Source of the DNA: CBDFGK01 sp965247075
GTDB lineage: Bacteria; Pseudomonadota; Gammaproteobacteria; Pseudomonadales; Halieaceae
NCBI GenBank assembly: GCA_965247075.1
Contig: CBDFGK010000002.1
Span: 310,001-374,000 of the forward strand
DNA: 64,000 bases
Direction: 5' to 3'
Part shown: in pieces, positions 52,241 through 61,874 of the stretch
Position numbering within the stretch: position 1 is the stretch's first letter
How the letters are laid out: each line of letters begins with the position of its first letter
Translations under genes and position numbers: made by a program
Notes under the pieces: generated by a model
What the model saw: the letters and a program-made list of their open reading frames with translations, nothing else
Database searches by the model: none
What the model was told of the DNA's origin: nothing

Positions 52241-53542
52241 GGGTCTTCCCCAATCGTAGTGGGTAGTTTAGCCTGATGCCCCATGAAAGATACACAGCTA
52301 TACAGCCAGATATTGGGTATCGAGAAGCCGTGGCAGGTGATCGATGTGCAGGTTTCACTCGCGAACGATGAAGTGGAAGTCACCGTAGATCATGGGAGCG
52401 GTAAATTGACATGTCCCAAGTGTGGCAAAGCCTGCTCCGGTTACGACAAGCGGCAGAGGCGCCGGCGCCATCTTGACACCTGTCAACTCAAGACCTTGCT
52501 GATGGCTGAAGTGCCCCGGGTGGAGTGTTCAGAGCACGGCGTGGTTACGGTGCATGTTCCCTGGGCAGAGCCTGGCAGCGGATTTACAGCGTTGTTTGAG
52601 GCGCTGGTCATTGACTGGCTGAAAGGCGCTTCAACCCGTGCGGTGTCAGAACACCTAAGACTGAGTTGGAATGCCGTGGATGGCATCATGCAGCGCGCCG
52701 TGAAACGTGGTCTGTCGCATCGAGAGGCGCTGTCACCCAGGCAAATCAGTGTGGATGAAACCTCTTACCGCAAGGGCCATGACTATGTCACGGTGGTGAC
52801 GGATCAGGAGCAGTCGGTAGTGCTGCATGTTGCCGAAAATCGGGAGACCGATAGCCTGGCTGAATTTTACGACCTGCTGTCTGAGGACCAGAAAAAGGGT
52901 ATCGAGAGCGTGTGCATGGCTATGTGGCCGGCCTATATCAGGGCAACTCGAGAGGCACTGCCCAATGCGGATAGCAAGATCGCCTATGACCGTTTCCACG
53001 TTGCGCAGTACATGGGCAAGGCTGTGGATCAGGTGCGCCGACAGGAACACCGGCAGTTGATCAAGCAGGGCGATGAGCGGATGAAGGGTAGTAAATACCA
53101 CTGGCTGCGTAACCGGAGCAACATGAGCCGGCACCAGCAGCGCAGTTTCAGCGAACTGCGACAATCTTCCCTGAAGACCGCCAGGGCGTGGGCTATCAAG
53201 GATCCAGCCTCCCGCCTTTGGGACTATCGGAGTCGCACCTGGGCTGAGAAGGGCTGGAAACGCCTGATCAACTGGATGGCCCGTAGCCGGCTCACGCCAA
53301 TGCAAACGACGTCAAAAACCCTGCGGAATCACCTTTGGGGTATTCTCAATGCGGTGATTCGTAAGGTCGACAACAGTCACGCTGAAAGTATGAACAGTCG
53401 TATCAAAACGCTGAAGAGCCGTGCTCGGAGTTTCAGAAACAGGGAGCGATTCCGTAATGCAATTTACTTCCACCTGGGCGGATTACAGCTCTATCCGGAA
53501 GGAATCAGGGCCTGAATGACCCACGACGATTGGGGAAGACCC
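52241..53542 (+). mobile_element. Intact ISL3-family insertion sequence (1302 bp)
   Basis: Bounded by 24-bp inverted repeats: gggtcttccccaatcgtagt plus gggt at 52241-52264, and its complement with one mismatch at 53519-53542. One transposase gene fills it. The 8 bases outside each end (aacaaact and tattaatg) do not match, so there is no target duplication. It differs from the ISL3-like remnants at 20.7 and 42.1 kb. Confidence 0.92.
52283..53515 (+). CDS. ISL3-family transposase
   Basis: 410 residues, apparently complete. N-terminal zinc finger (LTCPKCGKACSGYDKRQRRR), helix-turn-helix region (RAVSEHLRLSWNAVDGIMQR), then the DDE domain: ISVDETSYRKGHDYVTVVTD (first Asp), SKIAYDRFHVAQYM (second Asp) and the Glu near NSHAESMNSRIKTLK. 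It cuts and rejoins the element ends. Starts 18 bases after the left inverted repeat and ends four bases before the right one. No frameshift, so the element could still be active. Confidence 0.95.
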   Translation: MKDTQLYSQILGIEKPWQVIDVQVSLANDEVEVTVDHGSGKLTCPKCGKACSGYDKRQRRRRHLDTCQLKTLLMAEVPRVECSEHGVVTVHVPWAEPGSGFTALFEALVIDWLKGASTRAVSEHLRLSWNAVDGIMQRAVKRGLSHREALSPRQISVDETSYRKGHDYVTVVTDQEQSVVLHVAENRETDSLAEFYDLLSEDQKKGIESVCMAMWPAYIRATREALPNADSKIAYDRFHVAQYMGKAVDQVRRQEHRQLIKQGDERMKGSKYHWLRNRSNMSRHQQRSFSELRQSSLKTARAWAIKDPASRLWDYRSRTWAEKGWKRLINWMARSRLTPMQTTSKTLRNHLWGILNAVIRKVDNSHAESMNSRIKTLKSRARSFRNRERFRNAIYFHLGGLQLYPEGIRA

Positions 53543-53547
53543 TATTA

Positions 53548-54947
53548 ATGAGAGCCGAACACTACATCACCCTTGCGTTTTCTATTTTTATCTTCGCTTT
53601 CCTGACCGTTTCTTGGTTACTTGACGCGAATGATATTTTCTTGTTGTTGGGCGGCGCGTTCAGCTCCATCATTGGCATTGTCTTTGGTGATGACTTAAAA
53701 CTTTTTAAGAAGAATCTTCACTCAGACGCAAAAGTGGAAGATAACAAAAATAGATTGTTACGCTCTATTCTTTCGCGCGAAGCGATTTTGCCGGTTGTGA
53801 TGCTTGTCACTTTGATATTACTGGGCGTCATATCAATACCCGCCGTAGTTTCTGTTTTTTACGACAAAGTCGGAATCCTTGCATTGATTTTTTCATTTGC
53901 GTTTATTTCATTTGGAATAGGTCGCGTTGGCTACTTCAAGTTTGCGGCGTTTAAGATTGTGGAAGCATGTAATGGAAATACCGCACGATTGGCATTGTAT
54001 CTGTTCATTCTCACTTCAATACTGACATTCTTCACCTCAAACGATATTGTTGTGCTGGTGCTTACGCCGATTATTATCAATGTTTGTTTTTATTCAAAGA
54101 TCAAAAACGCAAAGTTGCTTCTGCTCTCGCAATTCATTGCGGCAAATACGCTTTCAATGGGTATGCTTATCGGGTCACCGACCAACATCATTGTCGGTTT
54201 TGATCAAGGAATTACCTTTGTTGACTATTTCATTTTGATGTTTCTGCCTGCAATCATGTCTTTCCTGATTAGTTTTTGTTTGATTAACCGCATCAATTTA
54301 TTTTTTAGCGAAAGAAAAAGAACGAAACTCTGGAAAATCAAAACTTGGAAATATGACCCAGGCTACATCATGCCTTCGCTTGAACATAGTACGCCTTTCA
54401 ACCCGTTCATGCGATGGTGGATTGGGTTTTTTATAGCCTTGGTGGCGTGGCTGGCTGTTGTTTCCATATTTAACTGGAGCCTGTGGTGGGTAACGTTACC
54501 GGCGATGCCATTGCTTCCTTGCCTATTCCAATTTTCTTTTTTGGAATGGTTTATTTTGTCATTGCGAAAGAACTACTCGCACAGGACAGCGTAATAATTT
54601 GGGCAAACTCGCTCATCACTTCATTATCTGGTGATGCAATGTATATGCAGTCATTGAAATCCATCGCCGCCGCCGGTGTGTTGGTAAATATTCTTAATGA
54701 TCTGCCCGCAGCCGCCTTATTGACTGAAGTTATAACCAATAGCGCGTTAAATGTAGAAGGCGATTTTCGTAACGTCGTAATCGTCTCAATGCTAGCCGGG
54801 TTGAATGTCGGTTGCTATGTCACACCGATTGGCGCGCTGGCGGGCATTATTTGGTTTCATCAAATGCGCGCTGAAAAAGAGCGTCTGAATATAGATGATG
54901 ACACGGTGAACACGCCGACTCGTTCGGGGTTGTTATGTTACGGCTAA
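53548..54947 (+). pseudogene. SLC13/ArsB-like permease, frameshifted
   Basis: ATG 53548, six bases after the IS, opens a polytopic protein (FSSIIGIVFGDDLKLFKKNL; FFTSNDIVVLVLTPIIINV; MGMLIGSPTNIIVGFDQGI) in the style of ArsB/NhaD/SLC13 ion transporters. At about 54505-54508 one base is missing, and the product continues in the next frame (ASLPIPIFFFGMVYFVIAKE; LVNILNDLPAAALLTEVI; YVTPIGALAGIIWFHQ) to the stop at 54947. Without the shift it would be about 466 residues. The second half has the NxxPxA-type motif of the family. AT-rich, unlike the surrounding core genes. Confidence 0.78.
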
Positions 54948-55240
54948 CTACACTTTATCGCCATTTGCGTACTGCTACCGTTGTTCATCTCACTGCAATT
55001 TTTGTTGTCGCGTTTTTTTGCAGCCTGGTATGAAAGCGACTGGACGAATTTATTCACATTCGGCGACCGTATAACAATATGGGTTGCGGCAATCGTGGGA
55101 GTTATCGTGCTGGTATATGCGTTGAGAATCGCAAGCCGCAACCGGTTGTCATTTCTTGATATGAAAGTTTTTCTCGGCGTGGCTTCATGGATTTCCTCTT
55201 ATTCCAATCGCTACCGCGCGATTAGCTTTCTTCTAATTAG

Positions 55241-56910
55241 TGCCCATCCACAAACTCTCAATCCATTGAAATATAAGGAAATTTATTCGCAAGGCATTAA
55301 AAAATCCTCTTGAATTTGTTAAGCTAAAGGTGCGAACAAAAACAAAACAACCAAGAGGATTCAGCATGCGAGAAACCCGCGTAGCTCAGGCAAGTATATT
55401 TGAAAACTACTCAGAACACGAATTTGGAACCCGACTCAGATCACTGTCAAACCTCCTGGATAAGCACCCGGAAATACTGGCCTTGATCGCCAATGATTTG
55501 GTGAGCCAATCGGCAACAAAGGTGGGACGAATAGGCTTCAGTGTTGAAAGTATTTTTCGATGCCTGTTATTGAAACAACAATTGTGTATCAGCTACGAGC
55601 AACTGGCGTTCCATTTGTCAGATTCGATGACCTACCGAACGTTCGCAAGACTGCCGAATCATTTGACACCCAGTCGGTCAGGATTGCAGTCAACGATACG
55701 AAGTATCAAACCGGAGACCTTGGAAAAGGTGCATGAGATCCTATCGGACAACTGGCTGAAAGAAGGTATTTTGTCGATGGATAAATTACGCATCGATAGT
55801 ACGGTTGTTGCCAGTAATATTGCGCCGCCCAGTGACAGCCAACTATTGAATGATGGCGTTCGGGTGCTAAGCCGATTGTTGGCGAAAAGTAAAAATGTAA
55901 CGGGAGTAAAAAATCGATTTACAGATCAGAGGAAGTTATCAAAATCACTGGCATTCCAGATTTTTAACGCAAAAAATACTGGAAAAGAAGCGCTTTATCC
56001 AAAATTATTGAAATGTGTCCGAGTTGTACTTAGACAAGTCGATAGAAGCCTGGAGAAAATCAAGGCGGGCGCCCCTGACTCTGACCAAAAGAAAAAATGG
56101 CTCGATCAAGTGGAGCGGTATCGGGATTTAACACTCAAAGTCATCCATCAAACAGAGCGCCGTGTCATTCGAAAAGAGAGCGTTCACTCATCAGAAAAAA
56201 TTGTCAGTTTATTCGAGTCGCACACTGACATTATCGTTAAAGGATTTCGAGACGTTCAGTATGGCCATAAGATTAATATAAGCAGTGAGGAAAGTGGATT
56301 CATCACGTACCTCTCCATTGAAAAAGGGAATCCATCGGATACGGACCTGTTCATTCCAGTACTCGATTTCCACCAGTCAAAACTGGGTCGTCTTCCCGGT
56401 TCGGTAGTCGCTGATGGCGGCTATGCCAGCCAAGCAAATGTGACAGAAGGCAGAGGCCTCGGAGTGAAGCGAGTCGTCTTCCATAAGCCGGTTGGCCTAT
56501 CGCTTCGGGCAATGGGCGTGCAATCAAAAACCTTTGATCAATTACGTCATTTCAGGGCAGGCGTAGAAGGAAATATTTCGGAATTAAAAAGGGCTTTTGG
56601 TGCAACGAAGGCCACTTGGAAGGGGTTGGATGGGTTCAAGGCTTATGTTTGGTCCTCGGTTCTCAGCTATAATCTGATGCGTTTGGCACGGCTCGACTCC
56701 AGCTAGCACAATGGTTGGCCCTGAGAGCCAAATATCTGTACGCTTTTGGGTTGTGCAGCGGTAATCTGTGGCATAAATTCAGGGTAAGGGGCCCTAATGT
56801 GACTGTACCGGTCGATTTATGGCCGCTCATAAGCCCGGAGAGTTGTGGCCTGGGACACTCACGGTTAGAACAGGGTGTTTTTCAAAAAAACAGTCGTTTA
56901 TGGATGGGCA
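55241..56910 (+). mobile_element. ISNCY (ISDol1-like) insertion sequence, 1670 bp
   Basis: Ends tgcccatccacaaac and gtttatggatgggca form 15-bp inverted repeats with one mismatch. It is flanked by a perfect 8-bp direct repeat ctaattag (55233-55240 and 56911-56918), itself a palindrome. Removing the element with one repeat restores the split gene in frame, which fixes the boundaries. Confidence 0.9.
55366..56706 (+). CDS. ISNCY/ISDol1-type transposase
   Basis: 446 residues from ATG 55366 (AGAGG eight bases upstream); an in-frame GTG 12 codons earlier lacks this. N-terminal MRETRVAQASIFENYSEHEF, then CLLLKQQLCISYEQLAFHLS, LRIDSTVVASNI (first Asp), PGSVVADGGYASQANV (second Asp) and FRAGVEGNISELKRAFG (Glu), the order of a DDE transposase. 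It is complete, so the element is probably recent. The family name is from memory of sequence style; an IS5/IS1182-like assignment is the alternative. Confidence 0.8.
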   Translation: MRETRVAQASIFENYSEHEFGTRLRSLSNLLDKHPEILALIANDLVSQSATKVGRIGFSVESIFRCLLLKQQLCISYEQLAFHLSDSMTYRTFARLPNHLTPSRSGLQSTIRSIKPETLEKVHEILSDNWLKEGILSMDKLRIDSTVVASNIAPPSDSQLLNDGVRVLSRLLAKSKNVTGVKNRFTDQRKLSKSLAFQIFNAKNTGKEALYPKLLKCVRVVLRQVDRSLEKIKAGAPDSDQKKKWLDQVERYRDLTLKVIHQTERRVIRKESVHSSEKIVSLFESHTDIIVKGFRDVQYGHKINISSEESGFITYLSIEKGNPSDTDLFIPVLDFHQSKLGRLPGSVVADGGYASQANVTEGRGLGVKRVVFHKPVGLSLRAMGVQSKTFDQLRHFRAGVEGNISELKRAFGATKATWKGLDGFKAYVWSSVLSYNLMRLARLDSS

Positions 56911-57689
56911 CTAATTAGCGCAAGCGTTCTGTGGGTGATTACATTTGCGGCATATCATTATGAGTTAAGAAGAATCGAATTTACTACACGCCCGATACAA
57001 ATGGATAGTATGGGTCATTTCTTTGTATGGTTTGTTGTTTTTCTTGGCAGTGGACGCTCGCTTGGTGATTATTTTCCACAAACCAATTTTACGTTGTTGG
57101 TTACTGGCTCCCTGCCAATTTTTGCAATCGTCATTATTTTGCGAATTTTTCACATCATATCGCACAATCAAGGCATCCATCTTTTGTCGGAACGTGCAGC
57201 AAAAGGGAACATACCGGGTCATCGAACAATCGTATTGAATTACACACAGTCAATGGATGAATTTATCGCAACCATAATAAACACCGATAAGGATGTTACT
57301 GTGGCGTTGATTTCCGATAAAATCAACCAATACGACATGCGAAAACTACGCGATAACCTGATTCAAGAAGGGCAACCCTTGATCGAGGCGAGGTTGTATT
57401 GTGAAAGTTATGAGAATTTGAAAGAAACCGAATTTGAAATATTCGCCAAAGAATTTAATTTGGATTCTGCGGATGAAATCATCATCCACCCGGAAAATCT
57501 GCGTACCACAGAAATTAACGAACTGTTGCAAATTATTGACGAAGGTCTTGAGAAAATTTATCCGGATTATGCAATCATTGAAACCACGCCGGATGTTGAC
57601 CGCATTGGAAGACTGCCAAAAATATTATGGCTTGCGAACGGTGATGAAAAAATAATCGCCGGCTTCCCACGGCTGGAAAATTAATTTTC

Positions 57690-57797
57690 CCAATAAACAA
57701 CAAAACCCGACTCCCCGAAATAGCCAAACATTACTATGACGGCACTGGCGGCGTAAAAGCGATGAAAGAAGCGGTTGAGAAATTGAAAGAAAAATAA
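57690..57797 (+). other. Short unidentified coding remnant
   Basis: In one plus frame it reads TRLPEIAKHYYDGTGGVKAM, then KEAVEKLKEK and a stop. It looks like the end of a real protein (regular charged helix) but has no start and no family I can name. Confidence 0.35.
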
Positions 57798-57799
57798 TG

Positions 57800-57880
57800 T
57801 TCGGGAATGACGGCGTCGGTGTCAATATTGGCGCGGTCAAGGGGCATCACCAATCCATCAAGTGTCGTAAAAGATTCCAT
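57800..57880 (-). pseudogene. leuD: Fossil 5' end of leuD
   Basis: Minus strand from ATG 57880: MESFTTLDGLVMPLDRANID, then TDAVIPE, the start of 3-isopropylmalate dehydratase small subunit. Homology stops at about 57800. Overlaps the leuC stop as TGATG, the usual arrangement in leucine operons. Confidence 0.82.
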
Positions 57881-57986
57881 CAGGCGCTGCCGTGGCTGGC
57901 TCTGACATCATCAAAGTGACCGGCAATGGCGGCGGCGACCGCCGGCGACACCAGATGCGTGCGCCCACCCTGTCCTTGTCGCCCCC
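57880..57986 (-). pseudogene. leuC: Fossil 3' end of leuC
   Basis: Minus strand: GRQGQGGRTHLVSPAVAAAI, then AGHFDDVRASHGSA and a TGA at 57882-57880. This is the C-terminus of 3-isopropylmalate dehydratase large subunit. Only about 35 codons survive. Confidence 0.82.
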
Positions 57987-58178
57987 CTGTTAGCAACAAA
58001 TAGAACTGTCCGGTTCAAACGATTGCTCTCTTTCTCAAGCTGCTCTATGCTTTGATGGTCCCACCGAAGCCGGCGTAAGGCTTTGGATTGAATGATTCCC
58101 GCAGGAATCCTATGATGTTGGTTGATAGGCTTCAATTTTGTCGTCCAATGAAGGCGACTCAGGCGTAAGGGAATTAAC

Positions 58179-59198
58179 ATGAGCACAATGCCACTGGTAC
58201 AGATTCACGGTGTCGATGATGTTCGAATCGATACGGTCGAGTGTCCCATTGTTGGTCCCAACGATGCGCTGGTACGGGTAGCGGCCTGCGGCATCTGCGG
58301 TAGCGACCTGGGTTATATCAGTACGGGCGGGCTGACCGCACCGGGTGTGCCCATGCCCCTGGGGCATGAATTTTCGGGCACTATTGAAAGCCTCGGTGAG
58401 AAGGTCCGGCACCTGCGGGTGGGGCAGCGAGTGACGGTAAATCCGATGGCCAACAAGCATTCCATCGGCAACGGTGGCAGCGAGGGAGCCTTTGCGCCGC
58501 TGTTACTGGTGAAAGATGCCGCCACTGCACAGGATGCAATATTGCCCATCCCCGACCAACTCAGTTTTGAGCAGGCGGCCCTGATTGAGCCTCTGGCAGT
58601 CGCCATGCATGGGGTGAACCAATCTGCAATCACGGCAGGCCAATCGGCGCTGGTGCTGGGGGCCGGCCCAATCGGGCTGTGCACGGTAGTGGTGCTCAAG
58701 CATCTTGGTGTCGACAATTTCGTGGTCGCCGATCAATCCGCCCACCGCTTGCAGGTCGCCCAAAAGTTGGGCGCGGCGACGCTCTGCAATGTGCAGGAGC
58801 AGGACCTGGGTGAGCTACTTAAGCGGGTACATGGTGAAGCTGAACTGATGGGTATGCCGCTGCCGGCAACAGATGTTTATATTGAGGCTACCGGCGTGGG
58901 GGCCGTGCTGGAGCAGGCGATAAATCTGTCCCGGCCCGGTGCCAGCGTGGTGGTCGTCGGTGTGCACAGGGCGCCGATTCAACTGGATCCCCTAACCCTG
59001 CTAATGAAAGAGCTCCGCCTGACCGGCTCCATGGCCTATCCCACAGAATTCCCAGTGGTCATCGAAATGTTAATGAGCGGAAAGGTGGATGTGGCGCCAC
59101 TGATCAGCCATCACTTTCCGTTGGAGAGTTTTATGGAAGCCCTGGAGGTCGCGCGCGACCCTCAGCGCGCCGCCAAAGTTATGGTGACGATGGCGTAA
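58179..59198 (+). CDS. Zinc-dependent alcohol dehydrogenase (MDR family)
   Basis: 339 residues. Catalytic zinc site: ACGICGSDLGYI (Cys) and LGHEFSGTIE (His-Glu); cofactor fold with VLGAGPIGLCTVVVLKHLG. The lobe of four structural-zinc cysteines is reduced, as in threonine/sorbitol dehydrogenase relatives. It oxidises an alcohol with NAD(P)+, substrate unknown. AAGGGA lies ahead of the ATG. Upstream is the leuCD scar, so the original neighbourhood is lost. Confidence 0.9.
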   Translation: MSTMPLVQIHGVDDVRIDTVECPIVGPNDALVRVAACGICGSDLGYISTGGLTAPGVPMPLGHEFSGTIESLGEKVRHLRVGQRVTVNPMANKHSIGNGGSEGAFAPLLLVKDAATAQDAILPIPDQLSFEQAALIEPLAVAMHGVNQSAITAGQSALVLGAGPIGLCTVVVLKHLGVDNFVVADQSAHRLQVAQKLGAATLCNVQEQDLGELLKRVHGEAELMGMPLPATDVYIEATGVGAVLEQAINLSRPGASVVVVGVHRAPIQLDPLTLLMKELRLTGSMAYPTEFPVVIEMLMSGKVDVAPLISHHFPLESFMEALEVARDPQRAAKVMVTMA

Positions 59199-59368
59199 AA
59201 CACGGTACGCAGCACATCGTAGCGTTTGCCACAACTGGTCCAGGTGCCCTGCATAGAGCGCAACACCATGGCGGCCATTAAGGCGATCAGTGCTGCCCGC
59301 ATGGCCCTGCGCGGCGACGGTCAGCATCATTGAGTGCTAGTATTCTCTCTTCCCCGAAGGAGTATGCC

Positions 59369-60760
59369 ATGCGAGCTTTTCTGATCGCCGCCGCACTGCT
59401 ATTGACTGCCGTGGCAAGTGCTGAACAAGCAAGCCCGATATTAACCCCCCAGATGAGAGCCAAGGCTGCAGAACTTATGCTATTGGCGGGCGAGAGCCGG
59501 CTTGGATACCACCTGGTGGAGTCATTAACCACCGAGGTGGGGCCGCGCCTGGCCGGCACCGCGGCCGAAGCTCGCGCCCGTGCCTGGGCGGTGGCAAAAC
59601 TCAAATCACTGGGCTTCCAGAATGTTCACGTTGAAGCTTTCGATGTGCCACTGTGGATTCGCGGTGTGGAGCGCGCTGAGATTACCGCACCGTTTCCGCA
59701 GCCGTTGACCGTTACCGCCCTGGGGGCAAGTATCAGTACCGGTCCCGAAGGTGTTGAGGGTGAAATCGTTTCTTTTCCCTCGCTGGCCGCAGTAAAGGCG
59801 GCAGCGGATGGCTCGCTAAAAAACAGGATTGTATTTGTCGATGAGGTTATGACGCGCACCCAGGATGGCTCCGGCTACGGCGTGGCAGGTGCCAAACGGC
59901 GTGAAACGGCTTACCAGGCCTATCGCCTGGGTGCCAAAGCGGCACTGATTCGCTCGGTGGGTACCAGCAGCCATCGCTTCCCCCATGCCGGGCAAATGCA
60001 CCGCGCTATGCACGAGGTCGAACCCAGTGTTCCCGCCGCCTTATCGGCACCCGATGCAGATCAGTTACGGCGGGCACTCAAGCGTGGGCAGCCGGTGACT
60101 GTAAAACTGGTGTTAACACCGCAGAACCTGCCGCCATCTCAATCTGGCAATGTAGTTGCTGAAATTGTCGGCAGTGAAGTACCGGAAGAAATCGTACTGG
60201 TGGGCGCACACCTGGATTCATGGGATCTGGGTACGGGCGCGATCGACGATGGCGCCGGGGTCGGTATTGTTGTGGGCGCCACCAAGCTGATCATGGATCA
60301 CCTGCCACGGGCGCCGCGGCGCACCATTCGGGTGGTGCTGTTCGGCTCCGAAGAAGTGGGGCTGGTAGGTGGCAAGGCTTACGCCGAACAGCACGCCGGT
60401 GAGTTGACTAATCACATTGTTGGCACCGAGTCTGACTTCGGTGCCGGCACAATCTGGCAGTTCGACACCCGCTTCGCTGAGAGCAAGCTCTCGCTGGGCA
60501 AGGAAATGCAGAACGTGCTTGCCCCGCTGGGCATAGGCCCCGGTGGCAACAAGGCCCACGGTGGCCCAGACCTGATGTTTCTCGCCAGGGCTGGTATGCC
60601 GGTAGTAACCCTCAAGCAAAATGGCTGGGACTATTTTGATTTGCACCACACCCCGGACGACACCCTCGACAAGATTGATCCGGTAGAGTTGCAGCAAAAT
60701 ATTGCCGCCTATGCGGCGTTTCTCTACCTGGCGGCTGAGTTGGAAACGGATTTTCGCTAA
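59369..60760 (+). CDS. M28-family zinc peptidase, exported
   Basis: 463 residues from ATG 59369 (AAGGAG eight bases upstream; the frame is open from 59330). Signal peptide MRAFLIAAALLLTAVASAEQ. A PA-like insert precedes the catalytic part: VGAHLDSWDLGTGAIDDGAG (His and Asp ligands), FGSEEVGLVGGKAY (Glu pair) and DLHHTPDDTLD (His). It is a dizinc aminopeptidase of the periplasm or surface, resembling glutamate carboxypeptidase/PGCP-type enzymes. The next gene begins directly after its stop. Confidence 0.93.
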   Translation: MRAFLIAAALLLTAVASAEQASPILTPQMRAKAAELMLLAGESRLGYHLVESLTTEVGPRLAGTAAEARARAWAVAKLKSLGFQNVHVEAFDVPLWIRGVERAEITAPFPQPLTVTALGASISTGPEGVEGEIVSFPSLAAVKAAADGSLKNRIVFVDEVMTRTQDGSGYGVAGAKRRETAYQAYRLGAKAALIRSVGTSSHRFPHAGQMHRAMHEVEPSVPAALSAPDADQLRRALKRGQPVTVKLVLTPQNLPPSQSGNVVAEIVGSEVPEEIVLVGAHLDSWDLGTGAIDDGAGVGIVVGATKLIMDHLPRAPRRTIRVVLFGSEEVGLVGGKAYAEQHAGELTNHIVGTESDFGAGTIWQFDTRFAESKLSLGKEMQNVLAPLGIGPGGNKAHGGPDLMFLARAGMPVVTLKQNGWDYFDLHHTPDDTLDKIDPVELQQNIAAYAAFLYLAAELETDFR

Positions 60761-61585
60761 ATGGAACTGATAGTTTTTGATCTCGATGGCACTTTGCTGA
60801 ATCGCGAGTCGGAAATATCTGCCTATACCCACGATACCTTGGTGGCGCTGGCCGAGCAGGGTATCGCCTATACGGTGGCTACCGGTCGCACCTTGCACGG
60901 TGCGGTCGATGTATTGGCAGGACATAATTTCCATCTGCCGCAGATTTTTAAAAATGGAGTCATGATCTGGCATCCGGGTGAGCGGCAATACAGCTATCGC
61001 AACTTTCTGACCCTGGGCGAAATAGAGCATGTACTGGAAGCGATCCTGGCACAGAAAATCACGCCGTTTTTATTTACCCTGGAACCCGGCAATCGTCACG
61101 CGATATATCACCCGCCGCTGCAGACTGACGTAGAGCGGAAGTTGGCGATCGACTTCGCCAGGCGTTTGGATGTCGACGTGTTGCCGGTGGCGCAGTTGCC
61201 CGCCGATGCCAAGATCACCAATATCAGTTGCCTGGGAATCCCCCTCGCTACTGATAGCGTGGCACTGTTAATAGAGGCAGAGCCACACCTGGTGGCCTAC
61301 ATGGGGGTGGCGCTGGAAGACAACAGTTTGAAATGGATGGATATTCACCACAGTGATGCCAGCAAGGGTGGTGCAGTGCAGGTGTTACGGGAGCAATTGG
61401 GTGCCGGCAAAGTGCTGTGCTTTGGCGACAGCGATAACGATCTCAGTATGTTTGCCACCGCCGATGAATGTTACGCGCCGGAGAACGCCAAGCCAGAGGT
61501 CAAAGCGGCGGCCACCGAAGTCATCGGCCACCATGACGAGGATGGTATCGCGCGTTATTTGCGTGAGCGATTTGATCTGAATTGA
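60761..61585 (+). CDS. HAD-superfamily (Cof-type) phosphatase
   Basis: 274 residues. Motif I IVFDLDGTLLNRES with the nucleophile Asp at residue 8, motif II TVATGRT, a C2 cap domain in the middle, Lys in SKGGAVQVL and motif IV CFGDSDNDLSMF. Cof-type enzymes dephosphorylate sugar phosphates or cofactor phosphates such as PLP or FMN. Starts on the base after the M28 stop and is probably co-translated. Downstream (61600-61632) a weak hairpin gccagg...cctggc could end transcription. Confidence 0.92.
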   Translation: MELIVFDLDGTLLNRESEISAYTHDTLVALAEQGIAYTVATGRTLHGAVDVLAGHNFHLPQIFKNGVMIWHPGERQYSYRNFLTLGEIEHVLEAILAQKITPFLFTLEPGNRHAIYHPPLQTDVERKLAIDFARRLDVDVLPVAQLPADAKITNISCLGIPLATDSVALLIEAEPHLVAYMGVALEDNSLKWMDIHHSDASKGGAVQVLREQLGAGKVLCFGDSDNDLSMFATADECYAPENAKPEVKAAATEVIGHHDEDGIARYLRERFDLN

Positions 61586-61665
61586 TTGAAAATATGCCGT
61601 TCGCGCCAGGTATTTCTATCTATTCCTGGCATTACCCACAGAACTTTCATATTTGATGTGGAGTC

Positions 61666-61869
61666 ATGGCCGAGTTGCCTGGGTTCACCGAAGAAGGAAA
61701 GGTAATCGTGGAGGTTGCAGACGATGTGGTGCAGACACTGGCCTGGAAAGAGCGCAAGGCCAGGAAGATAGTTCGGGCGAGCAAGGCAGAGTTCGAACCA
61801 ACGCTGTTGCGATTGATGCCTTTAATTGGGACGGCTGATGTAATCGAAGGGCTTGTCTGTGCGGGCTGA
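61666..61869 (+). CDS. Small unknown protein, 67 residues
   Basis: MAELPGFTEEGKVIVEVADD, then a basic helix (LAWKERKARKIVRASKAEFE) and a hydrophobic end. ATG 61666 has GGAG only two bases upstream, rather close. No family recognised. It is convergent with the SDR gene, and their stops lie within a few bases. Charged, no membrane segment. Confidence 0.45.
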   Translation: MAELPGFTEEGKVIVEVADDVVQTLAWKERKARKIVRASKAEFEPTLLRLMPLIGTADVIEGLVCAG

Positions 61870-61874
61870 TTAAC

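Larger units (their letters stand above)
54935..57684 (+). pseudogene. Channel-like membrane protein split by an IS and a frameshift
   Basis: ATG 54935 overlaps the permease stop. MLRLTTLYRHLRTATVVHLT runs to a 7-T tract (55013-55019), where one extra T moves the frame; then AAWYESDWTNLFTFGDRITI and a helix to ISFLLI. There an IS (55241-56910) intervenes and the gene resumes exactly in frame as SASVLWVITFAAYHYELRR. The rest has a VWFVVFLGSGRSLGDYFPQT segment resembling a potassium-channel pore loop, a further helix, and a cytoplasmic domain (HRTIVLNYTQSMDEFIATII). An ion channel with a nucleotide-binding-like tail is the best guess. It would be about 350 residues if repaired. Confidence 0.7.

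Noticed and set aside
59070..59330. 86-codon minus-strand frame between the dehydrogenase and the M28 gene
   Set aside because: Mostly antisense to the dehydrogenase end, with no recognisable domain; the 170-base gap holds nothing else I can support.
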